The notes: generated by a model from the sequence alone, not told the origin. DNA of 64,000 bases from Caballeronia sp. NK8 (GCF_018408855.1 NZ_AP024322.1:558001-622000); one strand, 5' to 3'; shown: positions 28,049 to 38,146, numbered from the stretch's first letter. Numbers and translations are program-made.

Positions 28049-28426
28049 ATGGGCACGGAACTCAAAGACGGGCACGAAGCGGCGCATCGCATCGAGATCA
28101 CGCCGAACGGACGGCGCTGCCGCGTGATCCATCAGGGCGTCACGTATGCGGATACCCACGCGTCCGTCACGGTCGTCGAAGCGGGCGCCGAAAAAGTGCA
28201 CTACTTTCCACGCGCCGACGTGAACATGGCGCGCCTGGAACGCTCCATCCACACCACGCAGTGCCCGCACAAGGGCCTGGCCACGCACTATCATCTGCTG
28301 ACCGAGGACGGCCCGGTCGAAAACGCCGCGTGGAGCTACGAGACGCCGCTCGACGCCGCCGCGCGGATCAAGGGCTATCTCGCGTTTCACCGCTCGCGCG
28401 TCGATCGTATCGACGAAACTTCATAG
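28049..28426 (+). CDS. DUF427-family protein
   Basis: A 125-residue protein of the DUF427 family, small beta-rich cytoplasmic proteins without known reaction. Typical features are YADTHASVTVVEAGAEKVHY, FPRADVNMARLE and CPHKGLATHYHL (Cys and His conserved), ending WSYETPLDAAARIKGYLAFH. The ATG at 28049 is preceded by GGGAGG; longer in-frame starts would lie inside the upstream terminator and are rejected. Function unknown. Confidence 0.87.
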   Translation: MGTELKDGHEAAHRIEITPNGRRCRVIHQGVTYADTHASVTVVEAGAEKVHYFPRADVNMARLERSIHTTQCPHKGLATHYHLLTEDGPVENAAWSYETPLDAAARIKGYLAFHRSRVDRIDETS

Positions 28427-28501
28427 GCGCGCGTCCGAACAGACAGCGCCACGCCCGCTGAGCCATAACGAACGCATGCGATCCTGGTCCCGGAGGCTCG
28501 A

Positions 28502-29302
28502 ATGGAAGTCACCGATGCACTGTGCGTTCCGCTCGACCCGGCGCATGTCCGGGAGGCATTGGGCGACCTCGCGCTGCTGCGCGCGAGCCTCGACAACTGC
28601 GAATCCTTCAGCCGCACGCCGGGCGGCGAATATGTCCTCACGCTGATCGTGCCGCTCGGCGCGCTGCGGGCGCGCTACGAAATCCGCGCGCACGCCGCCG
28701 GGCGCACGCGTCAGGCGGCGCATGCGGAAGGCGAGACCACCGAGTCCACCGAATCCGACGATGCCGCGTACGCCCGCACGCTGAGCTTCAAGGCGCGCGG
28801 CGAGGGTGTCGGCTCGCTGCGCGGGCAGATCGCGGTCGCGCTGAATCCGGACGAAGACGCCGCTGCGACCTGGATCGAATACACCGTCTGGGCGACGGTC
28901 TCGGGCCCGCTCGCCGGCTTGCCGTCGCGGCAGATCGAGAACGCGCTGCGCGAAGGCGCCGACGATTTCTTCGCCGAGTTCTGCGAAGTGGTGCGCGCGA
29001 AGCACGGCCTGCCGTCGATGCGCGCGGTCGGCGACAACGCCGCGCGGCGTCATGTGTTCCTGCGGCCGGGTTCGGTGTCGGCGGCGTTCTCGCGCCGCTC
29101 GGGCGCGCTGCGCGGTCCATCCGCCGATGCTCACGCGAGCGGCGTGCTGCGGCATCGTCTGCCGGGGCATGGCTTCGCGCATCGCGAGCACGACCATTCC
29201 CACGATCCGCATCCGCTCGGCCTGCCCGTCTGGGCGTGGGCCGCGATGCTCGTGTGCATCGCGCTCTTTGCGTACTTCGCGCAGCACATCGGCCTGCAAT
29301 GA
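28502..29302 (+). CDS. CoxG-like SRPBCC-domain protein with His-rich linker and C-terminal membrane anchor
   Basis: A 266-residue protein. Residues 1-175 resemble the CoxG/CO dehydrogenase subunit G branch of the SRPBCC lipid-binding fold (LGDLALLRASLDNCESFSRT, then FKARGEGVGSLRGQIAVAL and SGPLAGLPSRQIENAL). A linker around residues 215-240 carries seven histidines, including HREHDHSHDPH. A single hydrophobic helix ends the protein (residues 243-262). There are no coxLMS genes nearby, so a role in CO oxidation is unlikely. It may recruit a cofactor or metal at the membrane, but this is inference. Confidence 0.78.
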   Translation: MEVTDALCVPLDPAHVREALGDLALLRASLDNCESFSRTPGGEYVLTLIVPLGALRARYEIRAHAAGRTRQAAHAEGETTESTESDDAAYARTLSFKARGEGVGSLRGQIAVALNPDEDAAATWIEYTVWATVSGPLAGLPSRQIENALREGADDFFAEFCEVVRAKHGLPSMRAVGDNAARRHVFLRPGSVSAAFSRRSGALRGPSADAHASGVLRHRLPGHGFAHREHDHSHDPHPLGLPVWAWAAMLVCIALFAYFAQHIGLQ

Positions 29303-29306
29303 TGCG

Positions 29307-30263
29307 TCACACGCCGCGAAACGCGCGCCGATAAGCCGACGGCGAAGTCTTGAGCGTCAGCGCGAAGTGCTGGCGCAGCGTCGCGCCGGTGCGAAAGCCG
29401 CTGTCTTCCGCGATGCGATCGATCGGCAGATCCGTGTCTTCGAGCAGACGCTGCGCGAACGCGACGCGCTGTCCGATCAGCCACGCGCCGACCGTCGTGC
29501 CCGTCGTTTCCCGAAAGCGCCGCGTAAAGTTGCGGCGGCTCATCGCCATGCGCGCGGCGAGTTCATCGAGCGAATGATCCGTTTGCAGATGCGCACGCAT
29601 CCAGTCGAGCAGTCCGGCGAGCTTTTCGCCGTTCGCGCGCTCCGGCAGCGGTTCATCGATGAACTGCGCCTGCGAGCCCTGCCGATGCGGCGGCACCACG
29701 AGCCGCCGCGCGACCTGACTGGCCGCGTGCGAGCCGGCCAGCTTGCGCAGCACGTGCAGGCAGCAGTCGAGGCCCGCCGCGGTGCCGGCGGAGGTCGTGA
29801 GGTTGCCGTCGTCGATATAGAGCACGTTCGGATCGAGCCGCACGCGCGGATAGCGGCGCGCGAAATCGTCGGCCCAGGCCCAGTGTGTGGTGGCCGCGCG
29901 GCCGTCGAGCAAGCCCGCGGCCGCGAGCACGTACGAGCCGAGGCACAGCCCGACGATGTGCGCGCCGCGTGCGTGCGCCGCGCGCAGGGCGTCGAGCAGC
30001 GGGGCGGGCGGCGTCTCGTCGGGATCGCGCCAAGAGGGAACGATGATCACGTCGGCGCTGGCGAGCGGGTCGAGCGAATGCAGCGCGGCGATGGTGAATC
30101 CCGCCGATGTCGCGAGCGCGTCCGCTTCGAGCGCGCAGACGCGAAAGTCGAACGACGGCACGCCGATCCCGCCGCGCTCCTCGCCGAACACGATGCACGG
30201 CACCGCGAGATGAAACGGGCTGATGCGGTCGAACGCGACGACGGCGATCGAATGGCGATGCAT
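29307..30263 (-). CDS. GlxA-type transcriptional regulator (DJ-1/PfpI domain + AraC HTH)
   Basis: A 318-residue regulator. The N-terminal amidotransferase-like domain (residues 1-190) shows FDRISPFHLAVPCIVFGE and IVGLCLGSYVLAAAGLLDG, with the conserved Cys. The C-terminal AraC-type domain has SLDELAARMAMSRRNFTRRF and DRIAEDSGFRTGATLRQHF. The start is the ATG at 30263; longer frames overlap the divergent promoter. It is divergent from the isochorismatase-like gene with 131 bases between them, the usual arrangement of a regulator and its target. Effector unknown. Confidence 0.9.
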   Translation of the reverse strand: MHRHSIAVVAFDRISPFHLAVPCIVFGEERGGIGVPSFDFRVCALEADALATSAGFTIAALHSLDPLASADVIIVPSWRDPDETPPAPLLDALRAAHARGAHIVGLCLGSYVLAAAGLLDGRAATTHWAWADDFARRYPRVRLDPNVLYIDDGNLTTSAGTAAGLDCCLHVLRKLAGSHAASQVARRLVVPPHRQGSQAQFIDEPLPERANGEKLAGLLDWMRAHLQTDHSLDELAARMAMSRRNFTRRFRETTGTTVGAWLIGQRVAFAQRLLEDTDLPIDRIAEDSGFRTGATLRQHFALTLKTSPSAYRRAFRGV

Positions 30264-30394
30264 GGCAACGACTCCCGCGAAACGATGAATGCGGGTATTT
30301 TGGCCCGATTCCGCCGAAAGTTGGCAATCGGGCCACTTCTGATCGGCGCGCATACGCGGCGACAATGCTTCGACCATCCACGAAGGAGTTGAAC

Positions 30395-31027
30395 ATGCCG
30401 CGCCGTGCCCTGATCGTCATCGACGTGCAGAACGAATATGTCACCGGCAACCTGCCGATCGAATATCCCGACGTGAACGTGTCGCTCGCCAATATCGGCC
30501 GCGCGATGGACGCCGCCGAAGCGCACGGCGTGCCGGTCGTCGTCGTGCAGAATTTCGCGCCCGCCAGCGCGCCGATCTTCGCGCGCGGTTCGGCGATGGC
30601 GGAACTGCACGAAACCGTGGCGTCGCGGCCGCGCGCGCATTACGTCGAGAAATCGCTGCCGAGCGCCTTTGCGGGCACCGATCTGGCGGACTGGCTGACG
30701 CAGCACGACATCGACACGCTCGTGATCGCGGGCTACATGACCCACAATTGCGACGATTCCACCGTCAAACACGCGGTGCATGCCGGTCTCGCGGTCGAGT
30801 TTCTCGTGGATGCGACGGGCGCCGTGCCCTACGAAAACAGCGCGGGCCGGGCGAGTGCGGAGGAAATCCACCGCGTGTTCACGGTCGTGATGCAGTCACG
30901 CTTCGCCGCCGTGCTCGGCACCGATGAGTGGATCGCCGCGCTGCAAACCGGCGCGCCGCCCGCGCGCGACAACATTTACGCGTCGAACCAGCGGGCGCGC
31001 GCCGCGAAGTCAGCCGGCAGCCGGTGA
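30395..31027 (+). CDS. Isochorismatase-family cysteine hydrolase
   Basis: A 210-residue hydrolase of the isochorismatase-like fold, which includes nicotinamidases and other amidases. The triad residues are recognisable: D in ALIVIDVQNEY, K in YVEKSLPSAF and C in AGYMTHNCDDSTVKHA. AAGGAG lies eight bases before the ATG at 30395. It is probably controlled by the divergent GlxA-type regulator. Its last 18 bases overlap the 3' end of the convergent TetR gene. The exact amide substrate is unknown. Confidence 0.88.
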   Translation: MPRRALIVIDVQNEYVTGNLPIEYPDVNVSLANIGRAMDAAEAHGVPVVVVQNFAPASAPIFARGSAMAELHETVASRPRAHYVEKSLPSAFAGTDLADWLTQHDIDTLVIAGYMTHNCDDSTVKHAVHAGLAVEFLVDATGAVPYENSAGRASAEEIHRVFTVVMQSRFAAVLGTDEWIAALQTGAPPARDNIYASNQRARAAKSAGSR

Positions 31028-31654
31028 CAGCAGGGCGGGGCTGAAGCGCACGGCGTCGAAGCACGCGTCGATGAGCGCTTCGGCGTCGCGCTCGGGATGG
31101 ACGAGATCGGGCAGCATCAGCGAGTCGCGCAGGATGCCGGTGAAGAGGCAGTGCAGCATGGTGGTGGCGCGGCGCGTGTCGAGCGTCGCGGGCAACTGCT
31201 TTTTTTCGACGGCATTGCGCAGCGCGCGCTCGATGCGCTCCATGCCGTCGCGCATGTTGTTCTGATGACGCTCGCGAACCGGCCCCATCTCCTCGACGAA
31301 CTCGCATTTCATGAACAGGATGTCGAACACGCGGCGCCGCTGCGCGTCGGTCGTGATGTTGCGCATGCACCAGATGAACAGCTCGCGCAGGCGCGCGAGC
31401 GGGTCTTCTTCCTTGCCGTCCAGGGTCGTTTCGATGAGCTCGTCGAGCGGCAGCAGGCTGCGGTCGAACATCGCGTTGAACAGATCGCCCTTGTTGGCGA
31501 AGTGCCAGTAAATCGCGCCGCGCGTCACACCCGCAGCGTGGGCGATGTCCGCGAGCGTCGTGCGTGACACGCCTTTCTCGTAGAAGACGCGTTCGGCTGC
31601 GTCGAGCACCCGGTTGCGCGTCGCCTGCGCTTCTTCCTTGGTTCGTCTGACCAT
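31010..31654 (-). CDS. bpeR: TetR-family repressor of the RND efflux operon (BpeR/AcrR type)
   Basis: A 214-residue repressor. The N-terminal HTH has VLDAAERVFYEKGVSRTTLADIAHAAGVTR (split here for length: VLDAAERVFYEKG, TTLADIAHAAGV) and GAIYWHFANKGDLFNAM, the hallmark of AcrR/TtgR/BpeR repressors. The C-terminal ligand domain is of normal length. It is divergent from the first RND operon, whose promoter carries an AcrR-like palindrome (31800-31819). It likely releases on binding lipophilic drugs. The symbol rests on synteny and family resemblance. Confidence 0.88.
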   Translation of the reverse strand: MVRRTKEEAQATRNRVLDAAERVFYEKGVSRTTLADIAHAAGVTRGAIYWHFANKGDLFNAMFDRSLLPLDELIETTLDGKEEDPLARLRELFIWCMRNITTDAQRRRVFDILFMKCEFVEEMGPVRERHQNNMRDGMERIERALRNAVEKKQLPATLDTRRATTMLHCLFTGILRDSLMLPDLVHPERDAEALIDACFDAVRFSPALLSPAAG

Positions 31655-31797
31655 ATCCTGCGGCCGCTGGCCGTCTGCTCCCGCTACTGCAATTGAAGGA
31701 CCGCGCGATGGCGGTCTTGTCGAAGATTCGTCGAACGTAATCGATTCCCCTGAGCGGTTTCTTTCGCGCTTCCAATGGGGATAAACACGTACGGTTT

Positions 31798-31827
31798 TTT
31801 ACATTCATCCACGAATGTATATACAAT
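31798..31827 (+). promoter_or_regulatory. Promoter and AcrR-like operator of the first RND operon
   Basis: TTTACA-N18-TACAAT (31798-31803 and 31822-31827) forms a good sigma-70 promoter. Between the two hexamers lies the perfect palindrome TACATTC-ATCCAC-GAATGTA (31800-31819), close to the E. coli AcrR operator in sequence and placement. Repressor binding would block polymerase. Confidence 0.7.
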
Positions 31828-31924
31828 ACCACCCGTTCACCAATATTTACAATTCAGCCAGCGAGCAGATTCCGATTTAAGCTTGCACTTCGATTGCCCG
31901 TTCTGGCCGTCCTCAGGCCTTGGG

Positions 31925-31945
31925 GCGGCGCTTCATAAGCGCTGC
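31925..31945 (+). repeat. Hairpin in the RND operon leader
   Basis: GCGGCGCTT and AAGCGCTGC arms (one G-T pair) with a CAT loop, about 160 bases before the adaptor gene. No T tail, so it is more likely a leader structure than a terminator. Confidence 0.4.
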
Positions 31946-32102
31946 GCACGGGCATGACGACCCGGCCGCTGGCCGGCGGTTGCGCTCACTGGTCTCACTG
32001 TCTTGTTTATTGGTCGGCGTCTTATGACGCTCGTGCGCGGCATTGCCCGGGGAAGGCCGCCGCGCACCCACTTCACTCTCAGTCTTAGACAGAGGTCGCT
32101 CC

Positions 32103-33347
32103 ATGCGCGTCGAACGGGTTCCACTCCGCTTAATCACCGCCGCGACGGCTGCCGTGTTCCTGGCAGCGTGCGGACAAAAACAATCAGCACCTCCGCCACA
32201 AACGCCCGAAGTCGGCATCGTCACCGTGCAGCCGACGAGCGTGCCGGTCGTCGTCGATCTGCCGGGCCGCACCAACGCCTACCTCGTCGCGCAAGTGCGC
32301 GCACGGGTGGATGGCATCGTGCTGCGCCGTGAATTCACCGAAGGCGCCGAGGTCAAGGCCGGTCAGCGGCTCTACAAGATCGATCCGGCGCCGTACATCG
32401 CCGCGCTGAACAACGCGAAGGCGACGCTGGCGAAGGCCCAGGCGAACGTCGCGTCGCAGAACTCGCTCGTGTCGCGCTACAAGGTTCTGGTCGCGGCCAA
32501 CGCGGTGTCGAAGCAGGATTACGACAACGCCGTCGCCTCGCAGGGCCAGGCCGTGGCGGATGTCGCGGCCGGCAAGGCATCGGTGGATACCGCGCAGATC
32601 AACCTCGGCTACACCGATGTCGTCTCGCCGATCACCGGCCGCACCGGACTGTCGCAGGTCACGCCGGGCGCGTACGTGCAGGCGAGCGCCGCGACGCTGC
32701 TCACCACCGTGCAGCAGCTCGATCCGATCTACGTCGACCTGACGCAATCGAGCGTCGACGGACTGAAGCTGCGCCGCCAGATTCAGGAAGGGCGGCTGCA
32801 GACAGAAGGCCTTCACGCCGCGAAAGTGACGCTCGTGCTCGAAGACGGCCGCACCTACACCGAGCAGGGCAAGCTGCAGTTCTCGGACGTGAGCGTCGAT
32901 CAGAGCACCGGTTCGGTGACGGTGCGCGCGATCTTCCAGAACAAGGACCGCGTGCTGCTGCCGGGCATGTTCGTGCGCGCCCGAATTCAGGAAGGCGTGA
33001 ACGACCACGCGCTCGTCGTGCCGCAGATCGGCGTCACGCACGACCAGAAGGGCACGCCGACCGCGCTCGTCGTCAACAAGGACGACAAGGTCGAACTGCG
33101 CCAGCTCGTCACGAGCGCCACCTACGGCAACAACTGGGTGGTCGACAGCGGCCTGAACCCGGGCGATCGCGTGATCGTGAACGGCGTGGAGAAGGCGAAG
33201 CCCGGCATGCAGGTGAAGCCGGTCGACGCGAAATTCCCGTATCCCGCATCGGACGCGCAGGCGGCATCCGCGCCGGGCGCTGCCGCTCCGGCCAACGCGA
33301 GCGGGGCGAGTGGTGCGCAAGCCGCATCGGCCGCTTCGGGCGCGTAA
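32103..33347 (+). CDS. bpeA: RND efflux periplasmic adaptor, copy 1 (BpeA/AcrA type)
   Basis: Membrane-fusion lipoprotein linking pump and outer-membrane channel, 414 residues. It has a signal with lipobox FLAAC at residues 18-22, then the lipoyl/hairpin region ([51 protein letters not shown]) and the beta-barrel part ([31 protein letters not shown]). It ends in an Ala-rich tail. The ATG at 32103 follows AGAGG. First gene of the operon, 18 bases before the pump. The symbol is given from strong resemblance to Burkholderia BpeA. Confidence 0.92.
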   Translation: MRVERVPLRLITAATAAVFLAACGQKQSAPPPQTPEVGIVTVQPTSVPVVVDLPGRTNAYLVAQVRARVDGIVLRREFTEGAEVKAGQRLYKIDPAPYIAALNNAKATLAKAQANVASQNSLVSRYKVLVAANAVSKQDYDNAVASQGQAVADVAAGKASVDTAQINLGYTDVVSPITGRTGLSQVTPGAYVQASAATLLTTVQQLDPIYVDLTQSSVDGLKLRRQIQEGRLQTEGLHAAKVTLVLEDGRTYTEQGKLQFSDVSVDQSTGSVTVRAIFQNKDRVLLPGMFVRARIQEGVNDHALVVPQIGVTHDQKGTPTALVVNKDDKVELRQLVTSATYGNNWVVDSGLNPGDRVIVNGVEKAKPGMQVKPVDAKFPYPASDAQAASAPGAAAPANASGASGAQAASAASGA

Positions 33348-33365
33348 CGAAAGGGAGCCTGTTAC

Positions 33366-36300
33366 ATGGCAAAGTTTTTTATCGATCGGCCGATCTTCGC
33401 GTGGGTGATCGCGATCATCCTGATGCTGGCGGGGATGGCGTCGATCTTCACGCTGCCGGTCGCGCAGTATCCGACGATCGCGCCGCCTGCGATCCAGATC
33501 AGCGCGACGTATCCGGGCGCATCGGCGAGCACCGTGGAAAACACGGTCACGCAGGTGATCGAGCAGCAGATGACCGGTCTCGACCACTTGCTGTATCTGT
33601 CGTCGACCTCCGATGACTCCGGCACGGCCACCGTCACGCTGACGTTCGCGGCGGGCACCAATCCGGACATCGCGCAGGTGCAGGTGCAGAACAAGCTGCA
33701 GCTCGCCACGCCGCTTCTGCCGCAGGTCGTGCAGCAGCTCGGCACGAAGGTCACGAAATCGAGTTCGAGCTTCCTGCTCGTGCTCGCGTTCGTGTCCGAA
33801 GACGGCAGCATGAGCAAGTACGACCTCGCGAACTACGTGGCGTCGAACGTGGCCGATCCGCTCTCGCGTATCGACGGCGTCGGCACCACGACGCTGTTCG
33901 GCTCGCAGTATGCGATGCGCGTCTGGCTCGATGCGACCAAGCTGACGAACTATTCGCTCACGCCGGTCGACGTGAAGAACGCCATCACCAATCAGAACGT
34001 GCAGGTGGCGGCGGGCGGTCTCGGCGGCACGCCGGCGGTGCCGGGGCAGATGCTCCAGGCGACCATCACGGAAGCGACGCTGCTGCGCACGCCCGAGCAG
34101 TTCGGCGACATCCTGCTGAAGGTGAATCAGGACGGCTCGCGCGTGCGTCTGAAGGATGTCGCGCGAATCGAGCTCGGCGGCGAAAACTACAACTTCGACA
34201 CCAAGTACAACGGCCAGCCGACGGCCGGCTTCGGTATCCAGCTTGCGACGGGCGCCAACGCGCTCTCCACGGCAAAGGCGGTCCGGGCAAAGATCGACGA
34301 TCTGTCGAAGTACTTCCCGCATGGACTGGTGGTGAAGTATCCGTACGACACGACGCCGTTCGTGCGCCTGTCGATCGAGGAAGTGGTCAAGACGCTGATC
34401 GAAGGCATCGTGCTCGTGTTCCTCGTGATGTATCTGTTCCTGCAGAACCTGCGGGCGACGATCATCCCGACGATCGCGGTGCCGGTGGTGCTGCTCGGCA
34501 CGTTCGCGATCATGTCGGCGGTGGGCTTCTCGATCAACGTGCTGTCGATGTTCGGTCTCGTGCTCGCGATCGGCCTGCTGGTCGACGATGCGATCGTGGT
34601 GGTGGAGAACGTCGAGCGGGTGATGACCGAGGAGCATCTGTCGCCCCGCGACGCCACCCGCAAGGCGATGGACCAGATCACGGGCGCGCTGATCGGCGTG
34701 GCGCTGGTGCTGTCGGCGGTGTTCGTGCCGGTGGCGTTCTCGGGCGGCTCGGTCGGCGCGATCTACCGGCAGTTCTCGCTGACGATCGTGGCCGCGATGG
34801 TGCTGTCCGTGATGGTCGCGCTGGTTCTCACGCCAGCGCTGTGCGCGACGCTCCTGAAGCCGCATCCGGAAGGGCACGAGCCGGAGAAGAAGGGTTTCTT
34901 CGGCTGGTTCAACCGCACCTTCAACAAGAGTCAGGAGAAGTACCACGGCGGCGTGCAGCACGTGATTCGCCGCTCGGGGCGCTGGCTCATCATCTACATC
35001 GTCGTGATCGTCGCGGTGGGGATGCTGTTCCTGCGTCTGCCGAAGTCGTTCCTGCCGGATGAGGATCAGGGCACGATGTTCGTGCTCGTGCAGGCGCCCG
35101 CCGGCTCCACGCAGGAATACACGGCGCACGTGCTGAAGGACGTGCAGGACTATCTGCTGAAGGACGAAAAGTCGATCGTCGAATCCGTGTTCACGGTGAA
35201 CGGCTTCTCGTTCGCGGGCCGCGGCCAGAACTCCGGCCTCGTGTTCGTGCGGATGAAGGACTACGCGGAACGCCAGCACAGCAACGAGAAGGTGCAGGCG
35301 CTGGTCGGGCGCATGTTCATGCACTTCGCGCCCTACAAGGACGCGCTGATCTTCCCGGTCAATCCGCCTTCGATTCCTGAACTCGGCACGGCGGCGGGCT
35401 TCGACTTCGAGCTGCAGGATCGCGGCGGCCTCGGCCACGCGAAGCTGATGGAAGCGCGCAACATGCTGCTCGGCATGGCGGCGAAGGACCCGACGCTCGC
35501 GCAGGTGCGTCCGAACGGCCTGAACGACACGCCGCAGTTCAAGGTGAACATCGACCGCGAGAAGGCCAACGCGCTCGGCGTCGTGATTTCGGACATCGAC
35601 CAGACGTTCTCGATCGCCTGGGCGTCGCAGTACGTGAACAACTTCCTCGACGTCGATAACCGGATCAAGAAGGTCTACGTGCAGGGCGACGGCCCGTTCC
35701 GCATGAATCCGGACGACCTGAGCAAGTGGTACGTGCGCAATGGCGCGGGAACGATGGTGCCGTTCGGCGCGTTCGCGACCGGCAACTGGACCTACGGTTC
35801 GCCGAAGCTCGAGCGTTACAACGGTATCTCGGCGGTGGAAATTCAGGGCGCAGCGGCTCCCGGCAAGTCGACGGGTCAGGCGATGACGGCGATCGAAGCC
35901 ATCGCGGCGAAGCTGCCGGCGGGCATCGGCTACGAGTGGACGGGTCTGTCGTATCAGGAACGGCAGTCGGGTTCGCAGGCGCCGATCCTGTACGGCATCT
36001 CGATCCTCGTCGTGTTCCTGTGTCTCGCGGCGCTGTATGAAAGCTGGTCGATTCCGTTCTCGGTGATCATGGTCGTGCCGCTCGGCGTGCTGGGCGCGCT
36101 CTTGGCCGCGACGTTGCGCGGTCTGGAGAACGACGTGTTCTTCCAGGTCGGCCTGTTGACGACGGTGGGTCTGTCGGCGAAGAACGCGATTCTGATCGTG
36201 GAGTTCGCGCGTGAGCTGCGCATGCAGGGCATGTCGACGGTGGAAGCGGCGATGGAAGCGGCGCGCCTGCGGTTGCGCCCGATTCTGATGACCTCGCTCG

Positions 36301-36530
36301 CGTTCATTCTCGGCGTGCTGCCGCTCGCGATCAGCAACGGCGCGGGCTCGGCGAGCCAGCACGCGATCGGCACCGGCGTGATCGGCGGCATGTTGACCGC
36401 GACGTTCCTCGCCATCTTCATGATTCCGATGTTCTTCGTCGTTATCAGCAAGTTCAGCAAGAGCAAGGACATGCCGGCACCGGGTTCGTCGGGCGACATC
36501 GAAGGCACGAACGGTAAGGAAGGACACTGA
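33366..36530 (+). CDS. bpeB: RND multidrug efflux pump, copy 1 (BpeB/AcrB/MexB, HAE-1 family)
   Basis: Inner-membrane proton-driven drug exporter with 12 membrane segments and two large periplasmic loops, 1054 residues. Seen: [20 protein letters not shown] at the start, [16 protein letters not shown], the proton-relay aspartates in [33 protein letters not shown], and the second-half [24 protein letters not shown] precedes the ATG. It is closely similar along its whole length to the pump at 39713. The stop lies one base before the channel gene. Exported drugs cannot be read from sequence; BpeB homologues carry macrolides, aminoglycosides, fluoroquinolones or chloramphenicol. Confidence 0.95.
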   Translation: MAKFFIDRPIFAWVIAIILMLAGMASIFTLPVAQYPTIAPPAIQISATYPGASASTVENTVTQVIEQQMTGLDHLLYLSSTSDDSGTATVTLTFAAGTNPDIAQVQVQNKLQLATPLLPQVVQQLGTKVTKSSSSFLLVLAFVSEDGSMSKYDLANYVASNVADPLSRIDGVGTTTLFGSQYAMRVWLDATKLTNYSLTPVDVKNAITNQNVQVAAGGLGGTPAVPGQMLQATITEATLLRTPEQFGDILLKVNQDGSRVRLKDVARIELGGENYNFDTKYNGQPTAGFGIQLATGANALSTAKAVRAKIDDLSKYFPHGLVVKYPYDTTPFVRLSIEEVVKTLIEGIVLVFLVMYLFLQNLRATIIPTIAVPVVLLGTFAIMSAVGFSINVLSMFGLVLAIGLLVDDAIVVVENVERVMTEEHLSPRDATRKAMDQITGALIGVALVLSAVFVPVAFSGGSVGAIYRQFSLTIVAAMVLSVMVALVLTPALCATLLKPHPEGHEPEKKGFFGWFNRTFNKSQEKYHGGVQHVIRRSGRWLIIYIVVIVAVGMLFLRLPKSFLPDEDQGTMFVLVQAPAGSTQEYTAHVLKDVQDYLLKDEKSIVESVFTVNGFSFAGRGQNSGLVFVRMKDYAERQHSNEKVQALVGRMFMHFAPYKDALIFPVNPPSIPELGTAAGFDFELQDRGGLGHAKLMEARNMLLGMAAKDPTLAQVRPNGLNDTPQFKVNIDREKANALGVVISDIDQTFSIAWASQYVNNFLDVDNRIKKVYVQGDGPFRMNPDDLSKWYVRNGAGTMVPFGAFATGNWTYGSPKLERYNGISAVEIQGAAAPGKSTGQAMTAIEAIAAKLPAGIGYEWTGLSYQERQSGSQAPILYGISILVVFLCLAALYESWSIPFSVIMVVPLGVLGALLAATLRGLENDVFFQVGLLTTVGLSAKNAILIVEFARELRMQGMSTVEAAMEAARLRLRPILMTSLAFILGVLPLAISNGAGSASQHAIGTGVIGGMLTATFLAIFMIPMFFVVISKFSKSKDMPAPGSSGDIEGTNGKEGH

Positions 36531-36531
36531 G

Positions 36532-38058
36532 ATGCTTAAACATTCCTTGATCGCGGCCGCCGTGGCGGTATTCGCCGCGGGCTGCACGCTCCAGCCGAAG
36601 TACGAGCGGCCGCCCGAGCCCGTCACGCAGACGTTTCCCGAAGGCGGCGTGTACGCGCACCAGCCGGACGCGTCGTCATCGGCGAGCAATGGCCGCACCG
36701 CGAACGGACAGAGCGCGCCGGAAATCGGCTGGCGTGATTTCTTCGCCGATGCGCGCCTGCAGAAGATCGTCGAGCTCGCACTGAAGAACAACCGCGACCT
36801 GCGCGTCTCGGTCCTCAACGTCGAGGCGGCGCAGGCGCAGTATCAGATCACGCGCGCCGGGCTCTTTCCGACGCTCGAAGGCGCCGCGTCGCAAAGCAAG
36901 CAGCGCACGCCGAAGAATCTGTCGTTCTTCAACCAGACGATCTCGAACACGTATTCGGTCGGCCTGAACGCGTCGTGGGAAATCGACTTCTTCGGGCGCA
37001 TCCGCAGCCTGAAGGATCAGGCGCTCGCGCAGTATCTGTCGACGGCAGAATCGCGCAAGGCGGCGGAGATCGCGCTGGTGTCGTCGGTGGCGGACCAGTA
37101 TCTGACGATGCTCGCTTACGACGACGCGCTCGCCGTCACGCAGAACACGCTGAAGACCGCGCAGGAGTCGTTCCGCATCACCAAGCTGCAGTACGACAAC
37201 GGCACGGGCACGGAACTGGACTTGCGCCAGTCCGAAGGCGTGGTCGAAGAGGCGCAGGCGAATCTGCAAACGCAGGCGCGTCTGCGCGCGCAGGCGGAAA
37301 ACGGGCTCGTGCTGCTGGTCGGCGAGCCGTTGCCGGCGGATCTTCCCGCTGGCATGCCGCTCGACACGCAGAACATCTTGTCCGATATCCCGGCGGGCCT
37401 GCCGTCCGATCTGCTGACGCGCCGTCCGGACATCGCGGCGGCGGAACAGTCGCTGCTCGCGGCCAACGCGAACATCGGCGCGGCGCGTGCGGCGTTCTTC
37501 CCGCGCGTCTCGCTGACGGGCAGCTTCGGCACGCTGTCGCCGACGCTCGGCGGCCTCTTCAAGCCGGGTTCGGCGGCGTGGTCGTTCGCGCCGCAGATCA
37601 CGGTGCCGATCTTCGAGGGCGGCCAGAACAAAGCCAATCTCGATCTCGCGAACGTGCAGAAGCGCATCGAGATCGCCAACTACGAGAAGGCGATCCAGAC
37701 CGCGTTCCGCGAAGTCGCGGACGGCCTCGCCGCGCGCGGCACCTTCGACGAGCAGATCAAGTCGCTCGAGCGTTTCGTGAACTCGCAGAGCCGTCGTCTG
37801 GAGCTGTCGGACCTGCGCTATCGCAACGGCGTCGACAGCTATCTCGCGGTGCTGACCGCGCAGACGGCGCTCTACGAAGCGCAGCAACTGCTGATCACGG
37901 CGCGGTTGAATCGCCTGACGAACCTCGTCGATCTGTATCAGTTCATGGGCGGCGGCTGGATCGAGCGTTCCGGCGATATGCCGCGCCCGGCGGATGCGCC
38001 CGTCGACTACGGCTCGGATCGTGCGCCGCAGCCGGCCTCGGCGCCGGCGGCGGGTTGA
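36532..38058 (+). CDS. oprB: RND outer-membrane channel lipoprotein, copy 1 (OprB/OprM, NodT family)
   Basis: TolC-like trimeric outer-membrane channel of 508 residues. It has a lipoprotein signal with lipobox VFAAGC, then QPKYERPPEPV, two repeated helical halves (AQYQITRAGLFPTLEG and AFREVADGLAARGTF), and the conserved SLTGSFGTLSPTLGGLFKPG between them. Its ATG follows the pump stop by one base, with GGAAGGACAC upstream, so translation is coupled. A Pro/Ala-rich tail ends the protein. A strong terminator follows 33 bases later. Confidence 0.93.
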   Translation: MLKHSLIAAAVAVFAAGCTLQPKYERPPEPVTQTFPEGGVYAHQPDASSSASNGRTANGQSAPEIGWRDFFADARLQKIVELALKNNRDLRVSVLNVEAAQAQYQITRAGLFPTLEGAASQSKQRTPKNLSFFNQTISNTYSVGLNASWEIDFFGRIRSLKDQALAQYLSTAESRKAAEIALVSSVADQYLTMLAYDDALAVTQNTLKTAQESFRITKLQYDNGTGTELDLRQSEGVVEEAQANLQTQARLRAQAENGLVLLVGEPLPADLPAGMPLDTQNILSDIPAGLPSDLLTRRPDIAAAEQSLLAANANIGAARAAFFPRVSLTGSFGTLSPTLGGLFKPGSAAWSFAPQITVPIFEGGQNKANLDLANVQKRIEIANYEKAIQTAFREVADGLAARGTFDEQIKSLERFVNSQSRRLELSDLRYRNGVDSYLAVLTAQTALYEAQQLLITARLNRLTNLVDLYQFMGGGWIERSGDMPRPADAPVDYGSDRAPQPASAPAAG

Positions 38059-38090
38059 TGACCTGAATCGACTCGATTTGTTGCAAGTGA

Positions 38091-38118
38091 AGCCCGGCCT
38101 CGCGCCGGGCTTTTTTTT
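38091..38118 (+). terminator. Rho-independent terminator of the first RND operon
   Basis: Perfect stem AGCCCGGC (38091-38098) and GCCGGGCT (38104-38111), five-base loop, followed by eight T residues. Confidence 0.88.
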
Positions 38119-38146
38119 GGGTTTCCGCGGTCAGTTCCCGCGTCCG

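Larger units (their letters stand above)
31655..32102. other. Divergent control region bpeR/first RND operon
   Basis: 448 bases without a main gene. It contains an AT-rich core with a promoter and palindromic operator (31798-31827), then a leader of about 270 bases with a hairpin (31925-31945) and a 44-codon ATG frame from 31954 to 32088. That frame stops 14 bases before the adaptor ATG, with no obvious ribosome site of its own. Confidence 0.55.

Noticed and set aside
32184..36818. A 1544-codon open frame on the reverse strand opposite the first RND operon
   Set aside because: Its translation is dominated by Arg and His, with no domains, and it exactly mirrors a well-supported pump gene. High GC at third codon positions removes stops on the opposite strand.
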